64,000 bases of DNA, from assembly GCA_963697285.1 (NCBI GenBank), contig CAVONI010000005.1:1-64000 (forward strand). The letters run 5' to 3'. This DNA is from JAEUQQ01 sp963697285. GTDB lineage: Bacteria > Acidobacteriota > Vicinamibacteria > Vicinamibacterales > JAFNAJ01. The stretch's first letter is position 1, and every line of letters begins with the position of its first letter. Below the pieces are notes generated by a model. The model was not told where the DNA came from, ran no database searches, and saw nothing but the letters and a program-made list of their open reading frames with translations. Below, in pieces: positions 41,417 through 50,835 of the stretch. A program made the translations under genes and the position numbers.

Positions 41417-43053
41417 CGCGTGCTCGCCTTCACCGGGTTGATCTGGGCCACCGGGGCCTTGCCCGCTTCCTTCAGGAAGAACGCGAAGAACCTGGCCATG
41501 CGTTCGAGCCCGGGCGTCGAGATCACGTCGAGCACTTCACCGGTCGTGTGGTACAGCGGCGGCGCCTGCATGATCGTCAGCAGGGCGACGCCCAGCGGCG
41601 TGAACCCGCCGGTCTCGCCGCTCTGCATCGTCGACGTCTCGGACACGAAGTTGACGCCATAGCGTGCGACGCCCTGGGCGAAGAGCGTGTCGAGAAACGG
41701 CGAGCCGTTCGACACGCCCGCGACGATCGGCGCCTCGCCAGAATCGGCGACGGCGTCGCGATAGCCATCCGGCCCGACGCCTCGGCCCTGCGAGAAGTTG
41801 CGCTGGGCGACGTGCTCGAGGTTGATCACGAGCACGGTCTTCTTCGTGAGTTCGGGGTTGGCGGCCAGGAAGCTGCGTGGACCGTTCAGGCCAGGGCTGT
41901 GATGCCCGGCACTCGCCACGAACACGAGCGTGCGGTCCGGGGTGTTGCCGGGTTTCGCGAAGTGGCGTGCGAGGGCGAGCATCACGGCCAGCCCATCGCC
42001 GTTGTCGCCGGCGCCGTCGAACCAGCCATCCACGTGCGCGTCGATGACGATGTTCTCGTCACTCTTGCCGGCAATGACGGCGACCGCATTCTCGGCCTTG
42101 AGGTTCGACAGCGTTTCAGCCTTCAACGTCAACTGCGCGCGGACCCTGTCGCCGAGGCTGCGAGAGGCCGCCCGGTCGAGGAACCGCTCGAGGAAGTGAC
42201 CGTCGCGACCGCCGATGTTGAAGCACGGTCCACCGCAGTTGCTGAAGTCGCGCGCCAACTCGTTGCCGGGCAACCTGACGAGATTGAGGACGGCCACGGC
42301 GCCACGCTTGAACAGGTCCTGCGCGCGCGGGACGGCCGTCGCCCGCTCGAACACCATGTGCCCCTGCGGCACCAGCAGTTGCACCGCGACCTTCCCCTTG
42401 ACGTCGATGTGCTGCAGCACCGCGGGGCTTGCGGTGCCCACGAAGACGAGCGGGGCCGTCATCGTGCCCGACGGGATGTCTGACGGCGACAGCGGCGTCG
42501 CTGACTCGAGCACGACGTCGGCAGTGCCCGTGCCGAATGCCGGGTCGCCAAGCAGACGGACCTCCCACGACAGTGGCATCCAGAACGCCGCCTTCGGATC
42601 CTGCGCCATCGGCTGCACCTTCACGTCCTTGATGCCCGCCTTGCGCCACTCGTCGACCGTCCAGTTGATCGCCTTGGTGCCCGAAGGAAAGCCCGAGATG
42701 CGGCCCCACAGCTGGCCGGAGCCGACTTCCTTCTGCCTGCGGCTCTCGTTGGAGATCGCGACGATGGCCTCGAGGTCGGCGCGCAGTGACGGCCCGGTGA
42801 GTTCCGGGGGCGATGCCTCACCCAGGGGCACGACGACGGGCCGGGGCGGTCGAGCGCCGACGACGACGGCGGGAGTGACCCCGCCCACGGTCGGCAGTGG
42901 CAGCCCGAGCCACGGACCGGGCTTCTCGACCTTCTCAACCGTTCGCTCCTCCTCTTGCGCCGTCGCGAGCAGAGGAACGAGAACGCAGCCCATTGCCAAC
43001 AGCAACAGTCGCACCGGAGTTCCGAGGGGCCTGGATGTTCGTGTGGAGCGCAT
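41413..43053 (-). CDS. Secreted M28-family zinc peptidase (copy 1)
   Basis: A protein of 546 residues with a signal peptide (VRLLLLAMGCVLVPLLATA). A PA-like domain (about 195-330) is followed by the M28 peptidase domain with IVIDAHVDGWFDGAGDNGDGLAVML (metal His and Asp) and LVINLEHVAQ (catalytic/metal Glu region). The same layout occurs in the protein at 44682-46214; the two are diverged paralogues. M28 enzymes are aminopeptidases or carboxypeptidases using two zincs. Gene order TonB receptor, M28, CoA-transferase, M28 on one strand suggests uptake and processing of a peptide-like or amide-linked substrate. ATG 43053 follows AAAGGA. Confidence 0.85.
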   Translation of the reverse strand: MRSTRTSRPLGTPVRLLLLAMGCVLVPLLATAQEEERTVEKVEKPGPWLGLPLPTVGGVTPAVVVGARPPRPVVVPLGEASPPELTGPSLRADLEAIVAISNESRRQKEVGSGQLWGRISGFPSGTKAINWTVDEWRKAGIKDVKVQPMAQDPKAAFWMPLSWEVRLLGDPAFGTGTADVVLESATPLSPSDIPSGTMTAPLVFVGTASPAVLQHIDVKGKVAVQLLVPQGHMVFERATAVPRAQDLFKRGAVAVLNLVRLPGNELARDFSNCGGPCFNIGGRDGHFLERFLDRAASRSLGDRVRAQLTLKAETLSNLKAENAVAVIAGKSDENIVIDAHVDGWFDGAGDNGDGLAVMLALARHFAKPGNTPDRTLVFVASAGHHSPGLNGPRSFLAANPELTKKTVLVINLEHVAQRNFSQGRGVGPDGYRDAVADSGEAPIVAGVSNGSPFLDTLFAQGVARYGVNFVSETSTMQSGETGGFTPLGVALLTIMQAPPLYHTTGEVLDVISTPGLERMARFFAFFLKEAGKAPVAQINPVKASTR

Positions 43054-43222
43054 CGACTGGCAGTCCTTTCTTACGATCCGCGGGCGACGGTGGTGCTCAG
43101 GATGCAGGGTCATGTCAGTGGGGGAGACGATGCGCCTGGTGCCGGGCATCCATTCCACGCGGCTCATCTCGTCCTCCTCGAGTCCTTGGGTGCCGTCCTG
43201 GCGCAACGTGGCGGTCGGGATG

Positions 43223-44461
43223 TCAGACCCGATCAGTCGCCGCCACCGCTGTGTCACCGACTGCCTCGTGACGGCCGACCACGCCGTCGCGTCGCCAGGC
43301 ATCGACCTGGTGGTCGTCGTAGCCGAGGGCCAGGAGGATGTCGTCGGTGTGCTGCCCGAGTTCGGGCGGAGCGTCGGCACTCACCGCCCGTGTGCCGTCG
43401 AACGATACCGGGAGGTTCACGTGACGCAAATCGGGAATGGCGTGATGCGCGATGGGCAGCATCATGCCCAATGAGGCCACCTGCGGATCCGTCGCGACCT
43501 GGTCGACCGAACGAATCCGGCTGCACGGCAGTTCCTGCGTCAGGAGCAACTCCTCCCAGTGACGCGCCGATGCCGTCATGAGCCGCGTTTCGAGCAACGC
43601 GTGCAGCGCGTTGCGGTTGGTGACACGGCTTGGATTCGACGAGAACCGACCGTCGAACAGCAGTTCCGTGGTGTCGAGCGTGCGGCACAGCCGCTCGAAC
43701 ATCTGGTCGTTGGGTGCCGCGAGAAAGAGGAACTCGTCGGCCGTCGCGAACGTCTCGTACGGTGCGGCGATCATCCCCTTCGAGCCGTTGCGCGTTGGCA
43801 CGACGCCGCTCCCCAGGTAGCCGGCGAGATGGTAGCTCAACCACCCCAGGCCCGTCTCGAGCAGGCTCGTCTCCACGAGGCGCCCGCGCCCGGTCTGCTG
43901 GCGCTCGAACAGAGCGGCCACGATACCGAAGGCGCCCCACAGTCCCGCGCCCATGTCGACCACGGCCGGCCCGGTGCGCACCGGAGGCGTGGCCGGGTCT
44001 CCCGTGATGCTCATGATGCCGCAGAAGGCCTGGATGACCGGGTCGTATGCGGGCCGCAACCGCTCGGGCCCGCGGGTGCCGAAGCCGGAGATCGAGCAGA
44101 ACACGAGCCCGGGATTCTCCTGGCTCAGCGCCTCGTAGCCGAGCCCACGCTTCGTGAGACTGCCTGGCCGGAAGCTCTCGACGAGCACGTCGCTGCCCTC
44201 GACGAGTCTGCGCACGATGGCCTGACCGTCAGGCGTGTCGAGGTCGACGGCCACGCTGCGCTTGTTGCGGTTGAACGACAGGTACGTCGCGCTGTAACCG
44301 TCCCACGAGGGTGGACGCCACTCGCGCGTGTCGTCCCCTGTCTCGGGCCGCTCCACCTTGATGACGTCCGCACCAAGGTCTGCGAGGGTCATCGTACAGA
44401 ACGGCCCCGCGACGTTGCGGGTCAGGTCGATGACGCGTATGCCACTCAGTATGCCCGGCAT
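43223..44461 (-). CDS. CoA-transferase family III (CaiB/BaiF) protein
   Basis: A protein of 412 residues, the usual family length. Signatures are the N-terminal SGIRVIDLTRNVAGPFCTMTLADLGADVIKVERP, LSFNRNKRSVAVDL, and the catalytic aspartate in VVDMGAGLWGAFGIVAAL (about Asp168). The enzyme swaps CoA between carboxylic acids and acts without ATP. It lies between two M28 peptidase genes on the same strand, 220 bp after the upstream one and 169 bp before the next, and probably activates an acid released or imported by the cluster. Confidence 0.9.
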   Translation of the reverse strand: MPGILSGIRVIDLTRNVAGPFCTMTLADLGADVIKVERPETGDDTREWRPPSWDGYSATYLSFNRNKRSVAVDLDTPDGQAIVRRLVEGSDVLVESFRPGSLTKRGLGYEALSQENPGLVFCSISGFGTRGPERLRPAYDPVIQAFCGIMSITGDPATPPVRTGPAVVDMGAGLWGAFGIVAALFERQQTGRGRLVETSLLETGLGWLSYHLAGYLGSGVVPTRNGSKGMIAAPYETFATADEFLFLAAPNDQMFERLCRTLDTTELLFDGRFSSNPSRVTNRNALHALLETRLMTASARHWEELLLTQELPCSRIRSVDQVATDPQVASLGMMLPIAHHAIPDLRHVNLPVSFDGTRAVSADAPPELGQHTDDILLALGYDDHQVDAWRRDGVVGRHEAVGDTAVAATDRV

Positions 44462-44681
44462 CGGTACTCCTCGGCGCGCCAGTGATGCGTCTCACCACCT
44501 GCTCGCGTCAGGCAGTTCGCGTGGCTTGCAGTGGCTGGTCGTGCGTGCCGACGGCAAGGCGCATGTCGTCGGCGCACGCCGTGGCGACCTCGCGGTCGGC
44601 CACACGGCGCGCGCTTCGGCACGGGGCGGGTCACACCCTGGCCCGCCTTCGCACGTGGTCGATTGGATGCGTCGGCTCGGC

Positions 44682-46214
44682 CTACTGTCCCGCCGTCCGC
44701 AGAACGCCGGGCTTGCCGACGAGCTGATCGCGATCCAGCTTGTTCACGCGGTCGATGAGCATGGCGTACGCGCGGCCCACGGCCTCGAGTCCACTCATCG
44801 GCACCACGTCGGGACGATCGTGGTCGGAGTGATAGAACACGGGCGACTCGATCATCTGCACCGACGGCGCGTCCTGCGACACGTGTCCCATGTCACCGCT
44901 CGCATTCGGTTCCATCTCGTGGTAGACCGCGACGCCGAACGTCCTGTACGACTGCAGGGCGGCCTCGGCCAGCTTGTCGCTGCCGTAGACCCACCAGCGG
45001 CGTGCGTCGGTCTGGTTCGACTTCCTGAGGTTGTTGCCCCAGTAGTACGTCTGCGTCACCGACACGTGCTCGCAGTTCAGGAGGAGCGCGGTCTTGGTGA
45101 GGAACGTCGAGGCGTTCTCGTGCATCCACAGCGTCCCGAGCGAGCCGTTATGGTGGCCCGACGTCGTGACGAACTTCAGCGTCCGCCGGCGCTGCGCCTG
45201 CGGGATCTTCGAGAAGTGCTCCGCGAGCGCCAGCATCACCGAGATGCCCGACGCGTTGTCGAGTGCGCCCTCGAAGTAAGCGTCGTGGTGCGCCATGATG
45301 ACGATGTCTTCGTCGGTCGCGCCCGGCAACACGCCCCACACGTTGGCGTCGCGCAGGCCCGACTTCATTTCGACCGCCAGGTTCATCTTCACCTTCACCG
45401 TCTGCTTCTCCATGAGCTCGCGCAGCGAAGTGAGGTCGTCGGAACCGATCGAGAACGTCGGGACCGAGGCGGTGGTGTTCAACTGGTTCTGGAAGTTGCC
45501 GGGGATGGCGATCGACACGATCACCGCCGCCGCGCCGTGTTCGCCCGCGCGGCGCAGCGCCCCGTTCCACACGGCCGAATGCTGAATGACGCTCGGCGTC
45601 GGGATGCTGTAGAGCACGACCGCCTTGCCCTTCACATCGCGGCCGAGGAAGTCGGCCTCGGTGCCAAGCCCGACCCACACGGCATCCACGTCGAGACCCG
45701 AGGCCGGGGTGGCCGTCGTGCGGGCCGCAGGCCGCGCGGTCTCGAGCGTCAGCGACTTCCCGCCGCCCGCGACCGACACGCTCCATGACGTTGGGAACCA
45801 CTGCGGCGGCAGGTCGAACCACTGCCGGCGGATGTCCTGGAGCCCGAACTGCTTGAACTTGTTCTCGACGTAGGTCTCGGCCATCTCGTCGTACTTCGTG
45901 CCCGAGATGCGGCCCCAGTACCGTTCGCCGTCAGTCTGGCTCTGGCGCGAGATCCCCGTGATCTCGTTGACCCATCCCTTGAGGCGCGTGCCGTCGATGT
46001 CGGCGTAGGCTTCCTGTCCCGCGGGCAGTGCCCAACGCAGGTAGCTGGCGTCGTCCAGGGGATAGGCATGCGGCGTGATCGGTCCGCGGCGGGGTGCCTG
46101 GCCCGCGGATGCGGGCGCGGGCTGCTGGCCCTGCGCGAGACTCGAGATGGCCAGGATGGTCGTGATCGCCGTCGTGCAGGCGATGCCGGTGAACAGTGCT
46201 CCGCGCGATTTCAT
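44682..46214 (-). CDS. Secreted M28-family zinc peptidase (copy 2)
   Basis: A protein of 510 residues with a signal peptide (ALFTGIACTTAITTILAISSLAQG). The middle holds a PA-like domain and then the M28 domain: IVIMAHHDAYFEGALDNASGISVMLALAEHF (metal His/Asp, and Asp with Asn in ALDNASG) and a C-terminal GDMGHVSQDAPSVQMIESPVFYHSDHD with the last metal His. It is the paralogue of 41413-43053. It begins 87 bp downstream of the TonB receptor stop, so the two genes are probably one transcript. Confidence 0.87.
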   Translation of the reverse strand: MKSRGALFTGIACTTAITTILAISSLAQGQQPAPASAGQAPRRGPITPHAYPLDDASYLRWALPAGQEAYADIDGTRLKGWVNEITGISRQSQTDGERYWGRISGTKYDEMAETYVENKFKQFGLQDIRRQWFDLPPQWFPTSWSVSVAGGGKSLTLETARPAARTTATPASGLDVDAVWVGLGTEADFLGRDVKGKAVVLYSIPTPSVIQHSAVWNGALRRAGEHGAAAVIVSIAIPGNFQNQLNTTASVPTFSIGSDDLTSLRELMEKQTVKVKMNLAVEMKSGLRDANVWGVLPGATDEDIVIMAHHDAYFEGALDNASGISVMLALAEHFSKIPQAQRRRTLKFVTTSGHHNGSLGTLWMHENASTFLTKTALLLNCEHVSVTQTYYWGNNLRKSNQTDARRWWVYGSDKLAEAALQSYRTFGVAVYHEMEPNASGDMGHVSQDAPSVQMIESPVFYHSDHDRPDVVPMSGLEAVGRAYAMLIDRVNKLDRDQLVGKPGVLRTAGQ

Positions 46215-46301
46215 GCGGCCTCCTTAGTGGGGACATCCCATTGGCGTGCAGAGTGTGGACAACGACGGGTGGGAGGAGGCCGACGCCTCTGCCCCACCAC
46301 G

Positions 46302-49181
46302 TCAGAACGAGTACGTCACTCCCAGTCGGGCGACGCGTGGCGGCAGGATCGCGGTGATCCGGCCATAGGTCACGCCCGACCGCACACTCACCGTTGTCGC
46401 GGTGTTGGCGTTCAGGGCGTTGTAGAGATCGACGCTCACCGCAATCCGTCCCGGACCAGGCATCTCGAACCGCTTGCCGACCCTGAGGTTGAGCAACTGG
46501 ACGGCATCGAGTTGTTGCGCCCCGAGTTCCTCCATCCGGAGGGTCAGGCTGGTCTGCTGCACCAGCCCGGTCCTGAAGAGCACGTCGCGCGCCTGCGAGG
46601 TACCGCTCTGGTACTCGTAGACGCCCGACGCCAGGATCCCCCACGGGGCGTGGTAGGCGCCCGACAGGCGGATCGTCGATTCCCACGTCTGGTCCTTCGG
46701 GAAGAACTCCTCGTTCGGCGTCATCGGCACGCCCGTCACCCACTTGTCGCGCTTGGTGGCCAGCACCGATCCCTGGAACTGCCAGCCGTGCGACAGGCGC
46801 TTCTCGATCCCGAATTCGTAGTTGTGGTACTGGTCGTCGTATCCGGGCACGTTGATGTAGGTGAACTTCTCGAAATTCGGCCCGCGGTAGGCCGCATCGA
46901 AGTCGTAGTAGGTGACCGGCCCGCCGTCGTCGCTGTTGCCGACCACGCCGTCGGGACCGGGATCCGTGGTCGTAATGGCCCTGTTGTAAACCTCGTAGGG
47001 GCGCGCCGTGTTCACCAACTGGAACAGGTCGTTCTCCCTCTTGAACACGTAGCCGAAGCGCGCGGCCACGCCACCGGCGATCTCGCGCTGGAGGTGGAAC
47101 GTGAACTCCTCGGTCATCGGCTGCTGGATGTCCTCGTTGAACACCGTGGTCGAGCCACCTTCGCGGGCCACGAATGCGCCCAGTTCCTGCGGGTAGTCGA
47201 GCCGCCTGTTCCCGTTCACGTCGTTCCAGCGATACCGCGTGGCCGAGTAGTCGTTCTTGTTGAAGTTGCGGACCGTGCGCGAGTCGGACGCCCGCAGGGC
47301 GAAGTTGAAGCGGCCGTAGGCCACCTTGATGGCTGTCTTGTTGTCGGACGTGAGGGCGTAGGACAGGCCGACGCGGGGGGCGACACCCGACCAGTTGTAC
47401 AAGTCGGTCTCGGGATAGTCGGCCGCGGCCGAGTAGGGGCCCGCGGGCTTCGACTGCGCCGGCAGGAAGGCGTTGTAGCGCTCGAAACGCACGCCGAGGT
47501 TCGCGGTCAGGCGCTCGCCTATTCGCCAGCTGTCGCGCACGTAGCCGCCCACATAGTGGACGGTGTTCTTGCTGTCGAACGGTGAGTTGTAGAGCAGCAC
47601 CTCGACCGGGTTGCTGTTGTTGAATGTCAGGAGGTAGTCGTTGCCGACGCCACCCGTGCCTTCACCGCGCGCCTTCTGGAACTTGTTGTAGACCTCGGAC
47701 TGGTAGTTCAGGCCCACCTTCAGATCGTGGTCCCCACCGAGGAAGCTCGGCAGGAAGTAGCTGTAGGCCGTGTCGTACTGGTAGCGGCTCGCGAGGCTGC
47801 CGGCCGGTGTCGAGTCGGACCCGACCGAGTTGATGTAGGCCCCGAGGCGACGCTGGGTGGCCTGGTCGAACGAGGGCGGGTTGTCGGTGTACGGGACGGC
47901 GTTCGACTCCCACCAGCTTCTGCCCGCCGTGAAGCGGAAGAACGACCGTGAGGTCAGCGAGTTCGTGTACTCGAACCGGTAGACGGAGTTCGGCAACTCG
48001 TAGTCACCCGCCGCCTCGTGCGGGATGAAAGCGCTGCCCCCGCGGTTGTCCTGCTTCTTGTAGTTGTAGTGGTGCATCCACGACAGGCTCTGGTTCCGCG
48101 ACAGCTTCGCGGTGATCTTCGCCACCAGGTTGCTTTCGCGATCGGCCGTGAGGCCCCCTTCGTCGTCGGGCGTGAAGTAGATGTTGTCGGGGCCTGGCCC
48201 ACCAGAGAAGTTGATGAGTTCCGCGCGGTACTCCTTGCGGCGCGTGCTGCCGAAGAACCAGAGCCGGTCGCGCAGGATGCGTCCGCCGACCGAGGCGTTC
48301 AGGTCGTAGTAGCGATCCATCGGGTTGCCGCCGGTCACGCCCTTCTGCCGCAGCTCGTCGTCGATGTTGTTGCTCTGGAGGCCGCGCGTCTGGATGGCCG
48401 CGAGCCCCTCGCCGTGGAAGTCGTTGCCTCCCGACTTGACGATCGCCTGGAACGCCATGCCCGGCGTTGCGATCTCGGGGTCGCTACCCGCTGCGCGCAC
48501 GATCATCTCTTCGATCGCGCCCACGTCGTAGTAACCCGCGGTGCCATCGGTGTTGATGCCGTCGAGCATCAGGGTGGATCCGCCCGCGCTCGATCCGTAG
48601 TTCACCAGCGTGCCGCGCCCGCCGCCTGTCTTGTTACCGCCGACGTCTGGGACGCCCGACACGCGGACGCCCGGGGCCAGCTTCGCCATCTCCTCGTAGC
48701 TGCGCGAGGTGGGGATCGCCTCGACGACGTCGGCACGGATGCTCGTTACCGCCGCGGTCGTGCGGACGTCCACGACGGGCGACTCGCCCGCCACCGTGAT
48801 CGTCTCCTCGACCTGGCCGACCCCCATCCGTACGTCGCGCGTCGCGATGAAGTTCGCAGCAATCTGGAGGTCCTTGAAGTTGACCGTCTGGAAACCCGGC
48901 AGTATGCAGGTGATTTCGTACCGTCCCGCAGGCAAGTCCGAGAACCGGTAACGGCCGGCGTCGTTGGTCGTCGTCTCGAGCTGGGGCGACTGCAGCGCGG
49001 GGCTGGAAATCGTCACGGTCACACCGGGCAGCACGGCACCGCTCTCGTCGGTGACCTTGCCTTCGATGCCCGACGTGTTGGCGGCGCTCTGGGCTGCCGC
49101 GTAGGGGAGGCCTACGGGAAGCAACAGGAGCAGCACGGCAATGAACAGTTGCTGCGCGCGATGGACCCTTGGACGGCTCAT
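46302..49181 (-). CDS. TonB-dependent receptor, Oar-like, with carboxypeptidase-regulatory domain (first)
   Basis: An outer-membrane receptor of 959 residues. It has a signal peptide (LFIAVLLLLLPVGLPYAAAQ), a carboxypeptidase-regulatory beta domain (IEGKVTDESGAVLPGVTVTI, about 37-125), a plug domain with ETITVAGESPVVDV and STLMLDGINTDG, then a long beta-barrel ending in the aromatic signature VTYSF needed for barrel assembly. Oar-like receptors import large substrates such as peptides or oligosaccharides, driven by TonB. It heads a minus-strand cluster with two M28 peptidases and a CoA-transferase. Upstream, 126-149 bp from the start, lies a copy of the composite IclR operator. Confidence 0.92.
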   Translation of the reverse strand: MSRPRVHRAQQLFIAVLLLLLPVGLPYAAAQSAANTSGIEGKVTDESGAVLPGVTVTISSPALQSPQLETTTNDAGRYRFSDLPAGRYEITCILPGFQTVNFKDLQIAANFIATRDVRMGVGQVEETITVAGESPVVDVRTTAAVTSIRADVVEAIPTSRSYEEMAKLAPGVRVSGVPDVGGNKTGGGRGTLVNYGSSAGGSTLMLDGINTDGTAGYYDVGAIEEMIVRAAGSDPEIATPGMAFQAIVKSGGNDFHGEGLAAIQTRGLQSNNIDDELRQKGVTGGNPMDRYYDLNASVGGRILRDRLWFFGSTRRKEYRAELINFSGGPGPDNIYFTPDDEGGLTADRESNLVAKITAKLSRNQSLSWMHHYNYKKQDNRGGSAFIPHEAAGDYELPNSVYRFEYTNSLTSRSFFRFTAGRSWWESNAVPYTDNPPSFDQATQRRLGAYINSVGSDSTPAGSLASRYQYDTAYSYFLPSFLGGDHDLKVGLNYQSEVYNKFQKARGEGTGGVGNDYLLTFNNSNPVEVLLYNSPFDSKNTVHYVGGYVRDSWRIGERLTANLGVRFERYNAFLPAQSKPAGPYSAAADYPETDLYNWSGVAPRVGLSYALTSDNKTAIKVAYGRFNFALRASDSRTVRNFNKNDYSATRYRWNDVNGNRRLDYPQELGAFVAREGGSTTVFNEDIQQPMTEEFTFHLQREIAGGVAARFGYVFKRENDLFQLVNTARPYEVYNRAITTTDPGPDGVVGNSDDGGPVTYYDFDAAYRGPNFEKFTYINVPGYDDQYHNYEFGIEKRLSHGWQFQGSVLATKRDKWVTGVPMTPNEEFFPKDQTWESTIRLSGAYHAPWGILASGVYEYQSGTSQARDVLFRTGLVQQTSLTLRMEELGAQQLDAVQLLNLRVGKRFEMPGPGRIAVSVDLYNALNANTATTVSVRSGVTYGRITAILPPRVARLGVTYSF

Positions 49182-49306
49182 GGGACAACTCCTACGGGAT
49201 ACGGGCGATCACGATCACCGAACAGAGACACCACGCAGGTAGCAGGGACGTCCACTGCCACTGCTCACCCCGCACCAACCCGGCCAGACACCGGCCGAGC
49301 GCTGAG

Positions 49307-49330
49307 GTTCGATATTCGAACGTATGTTCG
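49307..49330. promoter_or_regulatory. Composite operator CGAAC-N4-GTTCG-N5-CGAAC (copy 2, TonB receptor)
   Basis: Read on the minus strand (the strand of the receptor gene), half-sites CGAAC, GTTCG and CGAAC occur with spacers of 4 and 5 bases, exactly as at 36659-36682. The middle of the spacers also agrees (A-K-A-M and W-ATA-W), giving 19 of 24 identical positions. The inner pair extends to a perfect 8-bp inverted repeat ATTCGAAC-GTAT-GTTCGAAT (49314-49333). This is the only notable structure in the 327-bp gap between the receptor gene and the relic at 49509. Confidence 0.75.
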
Positions 49331-49508
49331 AATTTTGGATAGGGGGCATTTATAGAACCGTGCCGCCAGGTTGTCAAGGGAGAACCGGCCCGGTGAGCAC
49401 CGGCCAAGGAGAATCGACCCGTCCGCGAACGCCCGCCGCCTGTCGCGCGCCTCGCGCGCCCGCGTCACGGCGGCGATCGCGTCACACCAATGGCGACATG
49501 CACGAGCA

Positions 49509-49952
49509 ATGCACGCACGCGATCTCGCCCGCCGAGAATCCGAGCCGGTCGAGCAGGACCTGCTCGACCAGGCCACGGGGACAGTGCTCGCGCCAGACGA
49601 CACACGGGCGCTGGTCTGGTACACGGTCAGCGCCGATGACGTCGCCGGTCCCTTCGCCGAGATCCCTGCCGACATGATGGAGAAGGCGACGCTCCCGAGG
49701 ATGGACTACGCGTCACCGCTGGAGTCGCTGGCCGAGCGGTTCCATGTCAGCCCGTCGCTGCTGCAGGACCTGAACCCGGGCGCCGCCCTGGATGCCGCCG
49801 TGCTCGGCTATGTCGGCAGCACCGGCAACGCCAGTCCCGCGACGCCGCACTTGCACTTCGGATTCTTCCGGCTCGGTGAGGAACGCGTGTGGTGGAAGAG
49901 CACGGCCATCGATTCCTATCCCGTGCTCACGAGGCGCGCACGGCTCGAGTGA
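49509..49952 (+). pseudogene. Relic: L,D-transpeptidase fragment joined to an M23 peptidase tail
   Basis: The first part (ALVWYTVSADDVAGPF, IPADMMEKATLP, YASPLESLAERFHVSPSLLQDLNPGA) matches the segment between the peptidoglycan-binding and YkuD domains of ErfK/YbiS-type L,D-transpeptidases. The last 50 residues (LGYVGSTGNASPATPHLHFGFFRLG, ending SYPVLTRR) match the C-terminus of M23 lysostaphin-like peptidases, including the HLHF zinc motif. The transpeptidase catalytic Cys/His domain and the N-terminal zinc ligands of M23 are both absent. So neither enzyme is complete, and the frame looks like the product of an internal deletion joining two cell-wall genes. The ATG at 49509 is the nearest start and has no clear ribosome site. 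Confidence 0.65.
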
Positions 49953-49995
49953 GGCAGCGAGCGCGTCCGACGCACCCGATGCGTCCCGACGTGTG

Positions 49996-50835
49996 TCAGG
50001 CGCGCCTCAACCGTCGTGCGCGATCGACGAATGTGTCGAAGTGGTCCTGTGGAAGCCCAACCATGCCGAAGCCGCGCTGGTGCCACGGACCCGTGCCGTG
50101 AAAGTCGGAACCGCCCGTCACCGCGAGATCGTGCGCCCGCGCCAGGGCCAGGTATTTCGCGGTGGCGGCCTCGTCGTGATCGCTGTGAAAGCACTCGATC
50201 GCACACAGGCCGGCGGCGGCCAGTGGTCCGATGATGTCGTCACAGCGGGTGAGGCCCGGGTGTGCGAACGACGTCACGCCGCCCGCACCGCGGACGATGC
50301 CCACGACCTCGGCGGGTGACGGGCCGATTCGGCTGACGTAGGCCGGCCGTCCCTCGGCGACGTACCGATCGAACGCCTCCTGCACCGTGGCGGCATGACC
50401 CGCCGCGACGAGCGCACGCGCGACGGCCGGACGGCCTATCGCCTTGCCCGAGTGAGGCCCGCCAGACTCGTCCAGGATCCGCTCGATGTCCACCGGGACG
50501 CCGAGCGCGGCGAGCCGCTCCCCCATCTCGCGCGCACGGCGCAGCCGATCGTCACGGCTGGCCGCGAGGAAGGCGAGCAATGGCGCGTGCCCCTCGTCGA
50601 TGAAATACCCGAGCAGGTGGACGTCCTTCTGATCATGCACCGCCGTGATCTCAATCCCGGGAATGAACTGCAGCCGGGCCGCGCGCGCGAGTCGCGCCAC
50701 CTCGTGACACGCCGCGACCGTGTCGTGGTCGGTGATCGCGAAGGTGGTGATACCGGCCGCGAGCACCTGCCCGACGAGGACCTCTGGCGTCGAGAGCCCG
50801 TCAGACGCCGTGGAGTGCATGTGGAGGTCGATCAT
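49996..50835 (-). CDS. PHP-domain metal-dependent phosphoesterase (TrpH/RNase AM-like)
   Basis: A protein of 279 residues, the normal size for the YciV/TrpH group. Metal-binding motifs of the PHP trinuclear site are all present: DLHMHSTASDG (HxH, residues 3-13), ITDHDT, PGIEITA (Glu), a central GKAIGRPAVARAL insert, SFAHPG and GGSDFHG. Characterised relatives hydrolyse 3',5'-nucleoside bisphosphates and degrade short RNAs 5' to 3'. No signal peptide. It is divergent from a Tat-exported 5'-nucleotidase, so both neighbours act on nucleotides. ATG 50835 is the start that places HxH at the N-terminus as in the family. Confidence 0.88.
   Translation of the reverse strand: MIDLHMHSTASDGLSTPEVLVGQVLAAGITTFAITDHDTVAACHEVARLARAARLQFIPGIEITAVHDQKDVHLLGYFIDEGHAPLLAFLAASRDDRLRRAREMGERLAALGVPVDIERILDESGGPHSGKAIGRPAVARALVAAGHAATVQEAFDRYVAEGRPAYVSRIGPSPAEVVGIVRGAGGVTSFAHPGLTRCDDIIGPLAAAGLCAIECFHSDHDEAATAKYLALARAHDLAVTGGSDFHGTGPWHQRGFGMVGLPQDHFDTFVDRARRLRRA

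Noticed and set aside
44462..44681. Possible small RNA or gene between the CoA-transferase and the M28 gene
   Set aside because: Only short overlapping frames and ordinary GC-rich sequence are seen; no promoter, hairpin or conserved motif could be supported.
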